NCBI GenBank assembly: GCA_034430215.1
Contig: DAOUFE010000006.1
Span: forward strand, 62,001-126,000
Direction of reading: 5' to 3'
DNA length: 64,000 bases
Origin: UBA4782 sp034430215
Lineage (GTDB): Bacteria > Chloroflexota > Anaerolineae > Anaerolineales > Anaerolineaceae
The translations under genes were made by a program, and so were the position numbers. Shown here in pieces: positions 8,515 to 16,695 of this stretch. The notes beneath the pieces were generated by a model that saw only the letters and a list, made by a program, of their open reading frames with translations, ran no database searches and was not told where the DNA came from. Numbering within the stretch: position 1 is the first letter of the stretch; every line of letters begins with the position of its first letter.

Positions 8515-9435
8515 ATGCTTGATGTTATTGTAGTTGGCGATATAGATACCGATACCTTTTATATAGTTCCTCACATTCCGCAATGGGATGAAGGGGTACT
8601 GGTACACGATGTATATGAATTTCCAGGCGGTAAGGGGGCAAATACCGCCTCTGCTTTAAGCACACTGGGTGTCAATACCGGTATTCTCTCAGCAGTAGGC
8701 GATGACCGGTATGGTGCCATAGGTCTTGAAGGTTTGAAGCGGAATAAAGTTGATACTTCAGGCGTAACCGTTGTCCCTGGGGCGAAAACGTATTATTGCA
8801 TCATGATGCTGGATGCTACTGGGGAAAAAGCAATTCTGGTGGTGGATACCAATCTAATCTATCCAACACCAGAGATACTGAGAGAAAAAACGGGTTACCT
8901 CAAAACTGGTAAGCATGCGCACTTCATAGGGATTGAACCTTTGCGAATGGCTAACATCATGCGTATTGCTAAAGAATCGGGCCTAACCGTATCGGTTGAT
9001 CTGGATGCAGCTTACTCGGGATATGAAGCCTGCCTGCAAGCCATCCAATGGGCAGATGTTGTTTTTGTGAACCGTCAGGGAGCCAGAAATTTTTTCCCTA
9101 ATCTTGAGCTTGAGAAAATCTTATTAAAAATACGCGAAGCTGGACCTTCCATTGTTGTTGTCACAAGCGGTAAAGATGGCGCCATAGGGTTTGACGGCAC
9201 AGAATATTGCCATGTTCCATCGTATAACGTGCCAGTTGTTGATACCACCGGCGCAGGGGATGTTTTTTCTGCCGGGTTTATTTATGGCTATCTCCAGAAA
9301 TGGAGTCTGGAGCGTTCCATCCAATTTGGTAGTGCATCTGCAGCACTTTCCATTGCGAAGATGGGAGGTCAAAGTGCTTTACCGACTTTTCAAATGGTGG
9401 AGGATTTTATCCGGCAGCATACTGAAAATAAATAA
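8515..9435 (+). CDS. PfkB-family carbohydrate/nucleoside kinase
   Basis: A 306-residue ribokinase-superfamily kinase. The N-terminal GGKGANTASALSTLG motif and the C-terminal DTTGAGDVFSAGF motif, with the catalytic Asp and anion hole, are intact. The family phosphorylates sugars (ribose, fructose), nucleosides (adenosine, inosine) or pseudouridine; the exact substrate cannot be read from sequence. Placed between an importer and a NADAR-type N-glycosidase, a ribosyl-containing substrate is a reasonable inference. The ribosome site is weak (AAAGAG far from the ATG). Confidence 0.88.
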   Translation: MLDVIVVGDIDTDTFYIVPHIPQWDEGVLVHDVYEFPGGKGANTASALSTLGVNTGILSAVGDDRYGAIGLEGLKRNKVDTSGVTVVPGAKTYYCIMMLDATGEKAILVVDTNLIYPTPEILREKTGYLKTGKHAHFIGIEPLRMANIMRIAKESGLTVSVDLDAAYSGYEACLQAIQWADVVFVNRQGARNFFPNLELEKILLKIREAGPSIVVVTSGKDGAIGFDGTEYCHVPSYNVPVVDTTGAGDVFSAGFIYGYLQKWSLERSIQFGSASAALSIAKMGGQSALPTFQMVEDFIRQHTENK

Positions 9436-9467
9436 ACTGGATTAATGTTAGAAAAGGAGGATTTACC

Positions 9468-10316
9468 ATGATAGTCAAAGGGATTGTTTGGTCAGGTACG
9501 AAAACTGAAAAATACGATGAAATGCGGGCTTTCCTTAAGGATATTTTAGGATTTAAGGTGCAAGAAGACAAAGGGATCGTTACCGTATTCGAATTACCCA
9601 ACGGTGACATATTTGAATTACTTTCGCCCGAAGCTGCTCCAGAAATTGGGCATCCCAAGGGATGTAAAGTAGACTTTCTTGTCGATGATGTCAAGCAAGC
9701 GGCTGAAGAACTTAAGGCTGCTGGAATCGAAGTAGGCCCCGTTTATTCTGAGTTTACGCAGGATTGGACCAATTACCGGGCTCCAGACGGGAATTTATAT
9801 GGTTTCACCAATATGCGTTTTCACCCCTTGAGCCAACGTGGAGCAGAAAAAATCCTTTTCTATAGTGCCTATGAAGCGAATGGCTACCTGAGCAACTGGT
9901 ATCCCGCTTCTATTTTCCTGAAAGGGAAGATCTGGCCGTCCACTGAACATTATTATCAGGCACAAAAATTAGCGGGTACACCCTTTGAGGAAGTATGCCG
10001 CAGGCTTGAGAGTCCCCGTTTGACATTCGAATATACACGCCGCCCAGAAATTGCTGTCCGAGCTGGTTGGGATGATGAAAAAATAAATGTGATGCACGAG
10101 GCAGTACTGGCAAAATTCACGCAGAATCCTGAGTTAAAGGAAAAACTATTAGCCACAGGTGAAATGGAGATCGTCGAAAATTCTCCGGTTGACTCTTTCT
10201 GGGGTATAGGAGCAGATGGAAAAGGCAAGAACATGCTTGGCAAGATCATCATGCAGGTTCGGGCGCAAATTCGAGTGGATGCTCTCGAAAAAGGTGGAGA
10301 AGATGGCAACCTATAA
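9468..10316 (+). CDS. VOC (glyoxalase-fold) - NADAR fusion protein
   Basis: A 282-residue two-domain protein. Residues ~3-120 form a vicinal-oxygen-chelate/glyoxalase-like domain (ending in the DWTNYRAPDGNLYGF strand). Residues ~128-270 form a NADAR (YbiA/DUF1768) domain with FYSAYEANGYLSNW, WPSTEHYYQAQK and DSFWGIGADGKGKNMLG. Characterised NADAR proteins cleave N-glycosidic bonds, for example of riboflavin-pathway phosphoribosyl-aminopyrimidines or ADP-ribosyl groups. A VOC partner on the same chain is unusual and may bind the released base or a related metabolite. A strong AAGGAGG site precedes the ATG. The 3' end overlaps the creatininase-family gene by 14 bp. Confidence 0.85.
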   Translation: MIVKGIVWSGTKTEKYDEMRAFLKDILGFKVQEDKGIVTVFELPNGDIFELLSPEAAPEIGHPKGCKVDFLVDDVKQAAEELKAAGIEVGPVYSEFTQDWTNYRAPDGNLYGFTNMRFHPLSQRGAEKILFYSAYEANGYLSNWYPASIFLKGKIWPSTEHYYQAQKLAGTPFEEVCRRLESPRLTFEYTRRPEIAVRAGWDDEKINVMHEAVLAKFTQNPELKEKLLATGEMEIVENSPVDSFWGIGADGKGKNMLGKIIMQVRAQIRVDALEKGGEDGNL

Positions 10317-11079
10317 ATTAGAGGATTTATCTTTTAAACAGGTAGCAGCCCTAGACAGGGAAAAGACGATCGTGGTATTCACCTGTGGTTCAATGGAACA
10401 GCATGGTCCACATTTACCAATCGGTATGGATTCCCAATGCGCTGCGAAGATTGCCGAGAGAGTACTAAAGAATGTCGAAAATGAGATGGATTGCCTGTGG
10501 ATCCCACCGATACCATTTGGGCAAAGCCCCGAACATATGGATTTCCCTGGAACGATCACATTCACTGCAGAAACCTACATTCGTATGCTGAAAGAGATTG
10601 CTTGCAGCGTGGCACGGCATGGTTTTAAGAAGATGTATATTATTAACGGTCATGGCGGGAATATTGCAGCTATAGGCGCAGCAGCGTTTGATATCCGCGA
10701 CAGCTATAAATTGCAGATCTTCATGTTCAATGTATGGGCGGTGATCGTTGGACTTGCAAATGATCTTCACGTAAGAGACGCCTCAAACAAGACTGATGCA
10801 CATGGTGGTGAGATCGAAACAGCGTTAATGCTTCACCTGACACCTGAAAATGTTCACATGGAATGGGCGGTTGACGAAAAGAATGAGAAACTGGCTGTGG
10901 GTGAGGTGGTTGGAATGGGTGGTCCAATTGGCTTCAACTGGAACTCTTTACAGGATATTGCCCCCAGTGGAATCTCTGGTGTAGCCAGTTTGGGAACCGC
11001 AGCAAAAGGTAAAGTGATCTTTGAAGCCCTGGTCGATATGGCAACCAAAGGACTGCGTGAGATTCATCAAAATTGGTGA
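10303..11079 (+). CDS. Creatininase-family amidohydrolase (first copy)
   Basis: A 258-residue member of the creatininase family (metal-dependent cyclic-amide or formamide hydrolases, including creatininase, the FAPy deformylase ArfB and MftE). The metal ligands are present: SMEQHGPHLPIGMD (Glu, His, Asp), NGHGGN and HGGEIET. The ATG at 10303 follows GGTGGAGA and lies inside the end of the VOC-NADAR gene, so the two are coupled. A second, divergent copy follows one gene later, suggesting either two sequential hydrolyses or a hetero-oligomer. Confidence 0.88.
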   Translation: MATYKLEDLSFKQVAALDREKTIVVFTCGSMEQHGPHLPIGMDSQCAAKIAERVLKNVENEMDCLWIPPIPFGQSPEHMDFPGTITFTAETYIRMLKEIACSVARHGFKKMYIINGHGGNIAAIGAAAFDIRDSYKLQIFMFNVWAVIVGLANDLHVRDASNKTDAHGGEIETALMLHLTPENVHMEWAVDEKNEKLAVGEVVGMGGPIGFNWNSLQDIAPSGISGVASLGTAAKGKVIFEALVDMATKGLREIHQNW

Positions 11080-11106
11080 TCTTGAGGGCGAGCGAAAAAG
11101 AGAAAT

Positions 11107-11997
11107 ATGACAACATTAACGAGTTCTGGCGGAAGCTGTACATTTGGAACAGGGTATCCAACTGTTCTGGCAACCACATTGATCAACACATTGAAAAATG
11201 AGACTCTAACCCGGGATCTGATCGATGGAAAAGTCGATGAAGTGAAGAGGCTGGCGGAGAAGCAAGTTGGCGATGGGACAGGATTTTTAGAAGTCATGAT
11301 TGTCCATCCGCAGATCGATGAAGAGGTGATGTTGCCTCTGGCATGCAAAGCCGCACATGACGCAACCGGATTGCCCCTGTATATTGATTCCACTAATATC
11401 AATGCAATTCGCCGTACGTTGGACATATATCCATACAAATCTGTATTATCTGTAAGCGCAGATTCAGAACGTTTGGAACCCATGCTTAACCTGGTGAAGG
11501 AAAGCGGTTCTGCCGTCATATGCCTGTGCATGGATGATAAAGGTATTCCTGCTACCGCAGCAGAACGAATGGCTATTGCTGAACGGATCATTCAGCGAGC
11601 CCGGGAAATAGGTATCCCTGATGATGACATTGCCATCGACCCGCTCGTTATGGCAATGGGAGTGAGCGAGCCTGATAGTATGCTGGTGGCGTTCGACGTT
11701 CTGCGAGCGGTGAAACAAAAATATCCGTTTTCCACATTTTTGGGGATCGAAAATGCAGGTTATGGACTGCCTTATAAAGAATCCATTGACCTGGCTTATT
11801 TATTAGCAGCGATCCCCGCAGGCATGGATGTGGCTTTGATTGATCCGCCTCTATGTACCAGACTTGGTCAGGATGGCTTGACCCTGATCTTTGCGGAAAA
11901 TTTCCTCAGTGGTCGTGACCCCTATGCTAAAAAATATCTGGCATATATGCGCAAGAATGACTTGATAAAAAGAAGAAAACAAAATGACGAAAAATAA
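11107..11997 (+). CDS. Pterin-binding (DHPS-like) methyltransferase family protein
   Basis: A 296-residue TIM-barrel protein of the dihydropteroate synthase/methyltetrahydrofolate:corrinoid methyltransferase group. Motifs include the N-terminal GDGTGFLEVMIVHP strand, LYIDSTN, SVSAD, ICLCMDDKG and DPLVMAMG. The ordinary folate DHPS motifs are not clear, so a methyltetrahydrofolate- or pterin-dependent methyl transfer (MtgA/MtvA-like) is more likely. It is flanked by two creatininase-family genes with a 14-bp overlap to the second. A URO-D-family gene converges from the right; such pairs often act together around a corrinoid protein, but no corrinoid protein is encoded here. Confidence 0.75.
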   Translation: MTTLTSSGGSCTFGTGYPTVLATTLINTLKNETLTRDLIDGKVDEVKRLAEKQVGDGTGFLEVMIVHPQIDEEVMLPLACKAAHDATGLPLYIDSTNINAIRRTLDIYPYKSVLSVSADSERLEPMLNLVKESGSAVICLCMDDKGIPATAAERMAIAERIIQRAREIGIPDDDIAIDPLVMAMGVSEPDSMLVAFDVLRAVKQKYPFSTFLGIENAGYGLPYKESIDLAYLLAAIPAGMDVALIDPPLCTRLGQDGLTLIFAENFLSGRDPYAKKYLAYMRKNDLIKRRKQNDEK

Positions 11998-12742
11998 TTT
12001 TGCACTCAGCTTGCAAGAAATCTCATCAACTTTTGCCAAAGAACTCCCACTACGAGAAAAGATGGTAGTTTTCCCGATCGGATCAAATGAGCAGCATGGG
12101 CCCCACCTCCCTATGGGGACAGATACCATCATTCTGAACGCTGTGGTTGAAGGGGTCAGAAAGCAATTGAGTGCGGATGATCCCATTGTATTCGCCCCTG
12201 CAATCCCACTTGGAAAAAGCCCAGAGCACCTTGAATTTTGCGGCACCATTTCGCTGCGGGCAACAACATTGATCGCCATCTTTGAAGATATCGTTGTTTC
12301 GATGCAAAAGCATGATGTTAAAAAGATCGTTTTTTTGAATAGCCATGGTGGTAATACCGCTTTATTGGCTTCTCTCGCATTTGATCTACGCTATACCTAT
12401 AAGATGGATATTTATAGCTTGAATTTCTGGAATAACGACCTGGTCAATTCCGATGCGATAGAACAGGTCTTCCCTCATCTTTCTTATCCTGAAATTCATG
12501 CAGCTTCAATTGAAACTTCCTTGATGTTATATCTCCGACCAGATTTAGTTGGAGAGATACCACAGGAATTCAAACCAAAGAAGCCTTTTCCAGATATTGC
12601 TTTTGGCTGGGCGGCTCAGGATCTTTCAGAGAACGGGGTCATTGGTGATCCTCGCCTAAGTGATGCGGAGCATGGAGAGAAACTATTCCATTTGCTTGTG
12701 GAAGGTGCTACTACAAGACTTAAAGCCATTGCGCAAAGCTGA
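11984..12742 (+). CDS. Creatininase-family amidohydrolase (second copy)
   Basis: A 252-residue creatininase-family protein with the metal-site motifs SNEQHGPHLPMGTD, NSHGGN and HAASIETS. The last matches the family HAGxxETS pattern with Ala for Gly. The start is inside the end of the methyltransferase-like gene (14-bp overlap), so it is cotranslated. It is clearly diverged from the first copy, so it probably has a different substrate. It is the last gene of the rightward cluster and is followed by a strong bidirectional terminator. Confidence 0.87.
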   Translation: MTKNNFALSLQEISSTFAKELPLREKMVVFPIGSNEQHGPHLPMGTDTIILNAVVEGVRKQLSADDPIVFAPAIPLGKSPEHLEFCGTISLRATTLIAIFEDIVVSMQKHDVKKIVFLNSHGGNTALLASLAFDLRYTYKMDIYSLNFWNNDLVNSDAIEQVFPHLSYPEIHAASIETSLMLYLRPDLVGEIPQEFKPKKPFPDIAFGWAAQDLSENGVIGDPRLSDAEHGEKLFHLLVEGATTRLKAIAQS

Positions 12743-12786
12743 TCAAAATAGTGCGATAGTTTAGTTTAAAGAAAAGAATCAATCAA

Positions 12787-12826
12787 AAACGGAGTTTCTT
12801 CTATTGCTCTAGAAGAAGCTCCGTTT
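12787..12826. terminator. Bidirectional terminator between convergent operons
   Basis: A 16-bp stem with one G-T wobble (12787-12802, AAACGGAGTTTCTTCT, with 12811-12826) and an 8-nt loop, AT-rich at both ends. It lies between the convergent stops at 12742 (+) and 12845 (-) and can end transcription from both sides. Confidence 0.75.
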
Positions 12827-12844
12827 ATTGCTGGTCTTTTGAAA

Positions 12845-14002
12845 TCAATACTTGCCATATTGTTGAACCGTTTCCCACATTGCCATGATGTTTTCTGGTG
12901 GAACATTGCCTTGAATGTTATGAACGGTTGCAAATACAAACCCACCCCCGGGCATAAGATCATCCAGCCTGCGGCGAACATCCGCGCGTACTTCAGCAGG
13001 AGAGTGGGATTCATCGAAGGCACTCTGCGTATTCACCCCACCTCCCCAAAATGTTAAATCTTTGCCAAATTCGCGTTTCAGGTCGGCAGAATCCATATCT
13101 TTGGCATTCACCTGCACTGGATTAAGAATATCGATACCAATCTCGATCAAATCAGGGATGATCGGACGGACAGAACCACATGCATGGATGAATACTTTTG
13201 CATTTGTTTTCTGGTGAATATACTCGAACATTTCTTTATGCAGCGGTTTCAACATCCTGCGATGGGATGCAGGTGATATCAGCATGCCCGTTTGTCCTGC
13301 CATATCATCCGCCATGTGTACCACATCGATCGGGATTCCTTCGAGAACAGAAAACATTCTTTCCAGAAACGCCAATTGGAAGTCGGTATATTTTCGCAAT
13401 AGTTTTTTTACCAGATCGGGTTCACTCACCCAGTCTGCATATCCATCTGAATAGCCATGAGTCCACATGTACATTTCGAAGATCCCAGCATAGATATTAC
13501 CAATGATGAGAGCTCGCTGTTCTTCAAGGATCTTCAATGCTGCTTCACGCACACCAACAAATCGTGAAGGCTCCTGCGGGTTGGGGAGAGTATAAGCATC
13601 TATTCTTTCTCCTGTCAATTTACCAGCAAGAGGGTGATCAAACATATCGTAGTACATGCCGCCATCTTTAGGCATACGCCAGCCGATATGGTATTCATCA
13701 TACAGGGTAGAGTAATTGCCATCTTCAGAATCATGAAACTGGATCTGGTAACTGGCACTGGACCGTGGTGAAACATTCCGCACATCGACGCCGAGAAGAT
13801 TCATCATATCGTCGTCAACACCTGCGATCTGCTGCAATACATCAATGATCTGTATCGACTTTTCGGGCATGGCTAAATGCCTGCGTAATCTCTGGTAAGC
13901 CTTTGCCTGGATACCCGTCACTACGGTTCCTCCCAGATCAAAGGGAACCCGATCAGGTTCTTTATGGTTTATGGCTGCCAGAACGCGTTGGCGTGAATTC
14001 AT
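12845..14002 (-). CDS. URO-D family protein (MtaA/CmuA-like methyltransferase candidate)
   Basis: A 385-residue member of the uroporphyrinogen decarboxylase superfamily (N-terminal NSRQRVLAAINHKEPDRVPFD is typical). The HACGS motif near residue 270 matches the Zn-binding HxCG of the MtaA/MtbA/CmuA corrinoid methyltransferase branch, and no haem-pathway context exists. A methyltransferase or demethylase role is therefore favoured over true HemE. It is the last gene of the sugar-importer operon, starting 2 bp after the permease stop, and faces the pterin-binding protein across the terminator. Confidence 0.78.
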   Translation of the reverse strand: MNSRQRVLAAINHKEPDRVPFDLGGTVVTGIQAKAYQRLRRHLAMPEKSIQIIDVLQQIAGVDDDMMNLLGVDVRNVSPRSSASYQIQFHDSEDGNYSTLYDEYHIGWRMPKDGGMYYDMFDHPLAGKLTGERIDAYTLPNPQEPSRFVGVREAALKILEEQRALIIGNIYAGIFEMYMWTHGYSDGYADWVSEPDLVKKLLRKYTDFQLAFLERMFSVLEGIPIDVVHMADDMAGQTGMLISPASHRRMLKPLHKEMFEYIHQKTNAKVFIHACGSVRPIIPDLIEIGIDILNPVQVNAKDMDSADLKREFGKDLTFWGGGVNTQSAFDESHSPAEVRADVRRRLDDLMPGGGFVFATVHNIQGNVPPENIMAMWETVQQYGKY

Positions 14003-14004
14003 TC

Positions 14005-15012
14005 TCAGCGGTTCTTTCTTTCATCAATGATGATGGCAACAACGATGATGGCACCTTTAACAATTTGCTGCCAATAAGCTGAGACGTTGAGTAAATCCAA
14101 TCCGTTATTGAGAACCCCGATGATCAAGGCACCGACCATGGTACCCCATACCGTGCCCACGCCGCCAGCAAAGCTGGTTCCGCCAATGACTGCAGAGGCA
14201 ATGGCATCTAATTCATAACCCTGACCAAGCCCTGGTTGACCAGAACTGATACGGGAAGAAAGAACAATACCCGCCAGACCTGAAAGCAGGCCGGCATAGG
14301 TATAGATACCAATCTTGACCTTATCGATGTTGATCCCTGAAACACGTGCTGCCTGTTCATTTCCGCCGATTGCATACACATAACGACCAAACCGTGTGTA
14401 ATTTAATATCACGTGGGTGACAAGCGCCATAAAGAGCAGAATTAGAATAGGAATCGGGAATCCGAAAACTTCTCCTTGCCCAATAAAGTTGTATGAGTCA
14501 GTCAAACTACTGATTGGTCTGCCATCACTGTATAGCAGAGCAAATCCTCTTGCCACTGTCATCATTCCCAGAGTAGCAATGAAGGGTGGGATTTTAAATT
14601 GGGCGATGAGAAACCCGTTGATCCAGCCACAAATCAACCCGATGATCAAGCCTGCCAGAATGGGTACGATGAGCGGCAGTACCAACCCCGGAAACTTTGC
14701 TTCAGCCCAATCAGGACGCTGGGCAAGACTGGCAGCTACTACCGCAGCCAGAGCAAGTACCGATCCAGAGGAAAGATCGATTCCAAGTGCAATGATTGCC
14801 AAGGTGACACCCATGCCAAGCAGTCCGATCACAGAAATTTGGCGAACAACATTCAACAGGTTGCGCACCTGTAAAAATGCTGGCGATAGGATCGAGACAA
14901 GAAGGATCATTGCCAATAAGATCAGTACGATAGCATACTTCTGAAAGACAATTTTGAACCATTCTCTTTTAATTAATCCGGTTTCACCGGTGCTTATTGT
15001 AGACAATTTCAT
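14005..15012 (-). CDS. RbsC-type sugar ABC transporter permease
   Basis: A 335-residue permease of the ribose/xylose/AI-2 class (BPD_transp_2) with eight or more hydrophobic segments. The family pattern GLICGWINGFLIAQFKIPPFIATLGMMTVARG and the C-terminal DAIASAVIGGTSFAGGVGTV are clear. AAGAGGAG precedes the ATG but very closely. It is transcribed after the RbsA-type ATPase gene (26-bp gap) and 2 bp before the URO-D gene. Confidence 0.9.
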   Translation of the reverse strand: MKLSTISTGETGLIKREWFKIVFQKYAIVLILLAMILLVSILSPAFLQVRNLLNVVRQISVIGLLGMGVTLAIIALGIDLSSGSVLALAAVVAASLAQRPDWAEAKFPGLVLPLIVPILAGLIIGLICGWINGFLIAQFKIPPFIATLGMMTVARGFALLYSDGRPISSLTDSYNFIGQGEVFGFPIPILILLFMALVTHVILNYTRFGRYVYAIGGNEQAARVSGINIDKVKIGIYTYAGLLSGLAGIVLSSRISSGQPGLGQGYELDAIASAVIGGTSFAGGVGTVWGTMVGALIIGVLNNGLDLLNVSAYWQQIVKGAIIVVAIIIDERKNR

Positions 15013-15038
15013 TCTCCTCTTGTAACCATTCTTTCAAC

Positions 15039-16538
15039 TCAAGCCGCAGCGAGTCCAGTAGCTGCACGTAAAATGCTTTCCTGACTTGCTTCTTCTCGTG
15101 AAAATTCTCCAGTCAGGCGACCTTCATGCATGACGATGACACGATCGCTCATTCCCAGGATTTCTGGCAGCTCTGATGAAATCATCAGTATTGCTTTCCC
15201 TTCTTGGGCAAGTTTTGACATCAGTCGGTGGATCTCTGCTTTAGCTCCCACATCGATTCCACGAGTGGGTTCATCCAGAATTAAAATATCCGGCGAGGTG
15301 AGCAGCCAGCGGGAAACCAGTACTTTCTGTTGGTTCCCTCCTGAAAGTAATTTTATGAGTTGGTCCATACTGGGGGTTTTAATATCCAGCCTGGTCTTCT
15401 CTTTATTACAGGTATCCATGATGGCACGCTTCTGGAGAAATCCCCTCTTTACGAATTGCTTGAGGTTGGCAATGACCATGTTGTCTTTTACGGATAACAC
15501 TGCCATGATACCGCTTGATCTTCTATCTTCTGTGAGCAATGCCATACCATGTCTGATCGCATCCTCTGGCTTGGTAATGTGTACTTTTTGACCTTTGATG
15601 AAAATCTCACCCGATTCGATCTTTGCTATACCAAAAATACTTTCGATGATCTCAGTCCGTCCTGCACCCATCAACCCGGCTAATCCCAGGATCTCTCCAC
15701 GCCTTAGATCGAAGCTGACATCTTTTACTTTCCCTTTTCGGTTAAGGTTCTTCACAGATAAGATCACCTCACCAATCTTTGCTTCTTCTTTTGGGAAAAT
15801 ATTGGTTAATTCACGGCCAACCATCATCGAGATCAAGCTGTTCTTACTCGTTTCTTTTGTTGGTACTGTGGCAATATAATGTCCATCTCTGAAAACAGTG
15901 ATCTCATCCGCAATTTCGAAGACTTCATCGATTCTGTGTGTAATGAAAATAATCGAAACACCTTTTTCTTTCAGAGTACGCATCATGTCAAAAAGATGTT
16001 CCACTTCTCGTTCCGTGATAGCGGAAGTCGGTTCATCCATAATGATCAAGGAAGAGTTGTACGAGATCGCTTTTGCAATTTCCACCATCTGGGTATTGGC
16101 AATGGAAATATCTTTCATGAGAGATGCAGGATTTATTTGAATGTTCAATTGTTTGAGAAGGTCTCTGGTAGCCGAAAGCATTGCTTTCCGATCTACAAGC
16201 CCCAGTTTGTTTTTAGGTTCTCTACCCAGAAAAATGTTCTCAGCGATGGTCATGTAGGGTATGGGAGAAAGTTCCTGATGGATCATCGAAATGCCCATTT
16301 TTAACGCCGTAGCTGTATCTGGAAACGTAACGGGTTGGCTCTTGAAAGTTATTGTGCCACTATCAGGAGTATATAAACCGATGAGCACTTTCATCAGGGT
16401 GGATTTACCTGCGCCGTTCTCACCCATCAAGGCGTGCACTGTTCCCTTTTTAACCGTTAAATGAACATTATCCAGGGCTTTAACACTGGGAAATGATTTT
16501 GAGATGTTCTCCATCATAAGAATGGTTTCTGGATCCAT
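15039..16538 (-). CDS. RbsA-type sugar ABC transporter ATPase (tandem domains)
   Basis: A 499-residue double ATPase. The N-terminal half has an intact Walker A GENGAGKST and Walker B LIIMDEPTSA but a degenerate signature. The C-terminal half has a degenerate P-loop (GLMGAGRTE) with a good signature LSGGNQQK and ILILDEPTRGID. This asymmetry is normal for RbsA/XylG/MglA. It energises the RbsC-type permease encoded downstream. Confidence 0.92.
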   Translation of the reverse strand: MDPETILMMENISKSFPSVKALDNVHLTVKKGTVHALMGENGAGKSTLMKVLIGLYTPDSGTITFKSQPVTFPDTATALKMGISMIHQELSPIPYMTIAENIFLGREPKNKLGLVDRKAMLSATRDLLKQLNIQINPASLMKDISIANTQMVEIAKAISYNSSLIIMDEPTSAITEREVEHLFDMMRTLKEKGVSIIFITHRIDEVFEIADEITVFRDGHYIATVPTKETSKNSLISMMVGRELTNIFPKEEAKIGEVILSVKNLNRKGKVKDVSFDLRRGEILGLAGLMGAGRTEIIESIFGIAKIESGEIFIKGQKVHITKPEDAIRHGMALLTEDRRSSGIMAVLSVKDNMVIANLKQFVKRGFLQKRAIMDTCNKEKTRLDIKTPSMDQLIKLLSGGNQQKVLVSRWLLTSPDILILDEPTRGIDVGAKAEIHRLMSKLAQEGKAILMISSELPEILGMSDRVIVMHEGRLTGEFSREEASQESILRAATGLAAA

Positions 16539-16648
16539 GATGAAGCCTTTCTTCTTATAAACGTTACAATTTCAAGGGACAATTAATAGTGTATCAAAAT
16601 ATTTGAAAGAAGCTGACAGAAGAAATTCTGCAGTCTCGAACGCTTCAA

Positions 16649-16679
16649 CTGTGCGGGTCTGTTGTTAAGACCCGCACAG
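16649..16679 (-). other. Intergenic hairpin after the sugar-binding protein gene
   Basis: A perfect 12-bp GC-rich stem (CTGTGCGGGTCT at 16649-16660 with AGACCCGCACAG at 16668-16679) and a 7-nt loop lie between the binding-protein stop and the ATPase start. There is no T-tract on the leftward side, so it probably stabilises or partly terminates the binding-protein mRNA. This mirrors the hairpin at 5554-5590. Confidence 0.65.
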
Positions 16680-16695
16680 AAAACAATTTAAAAGC

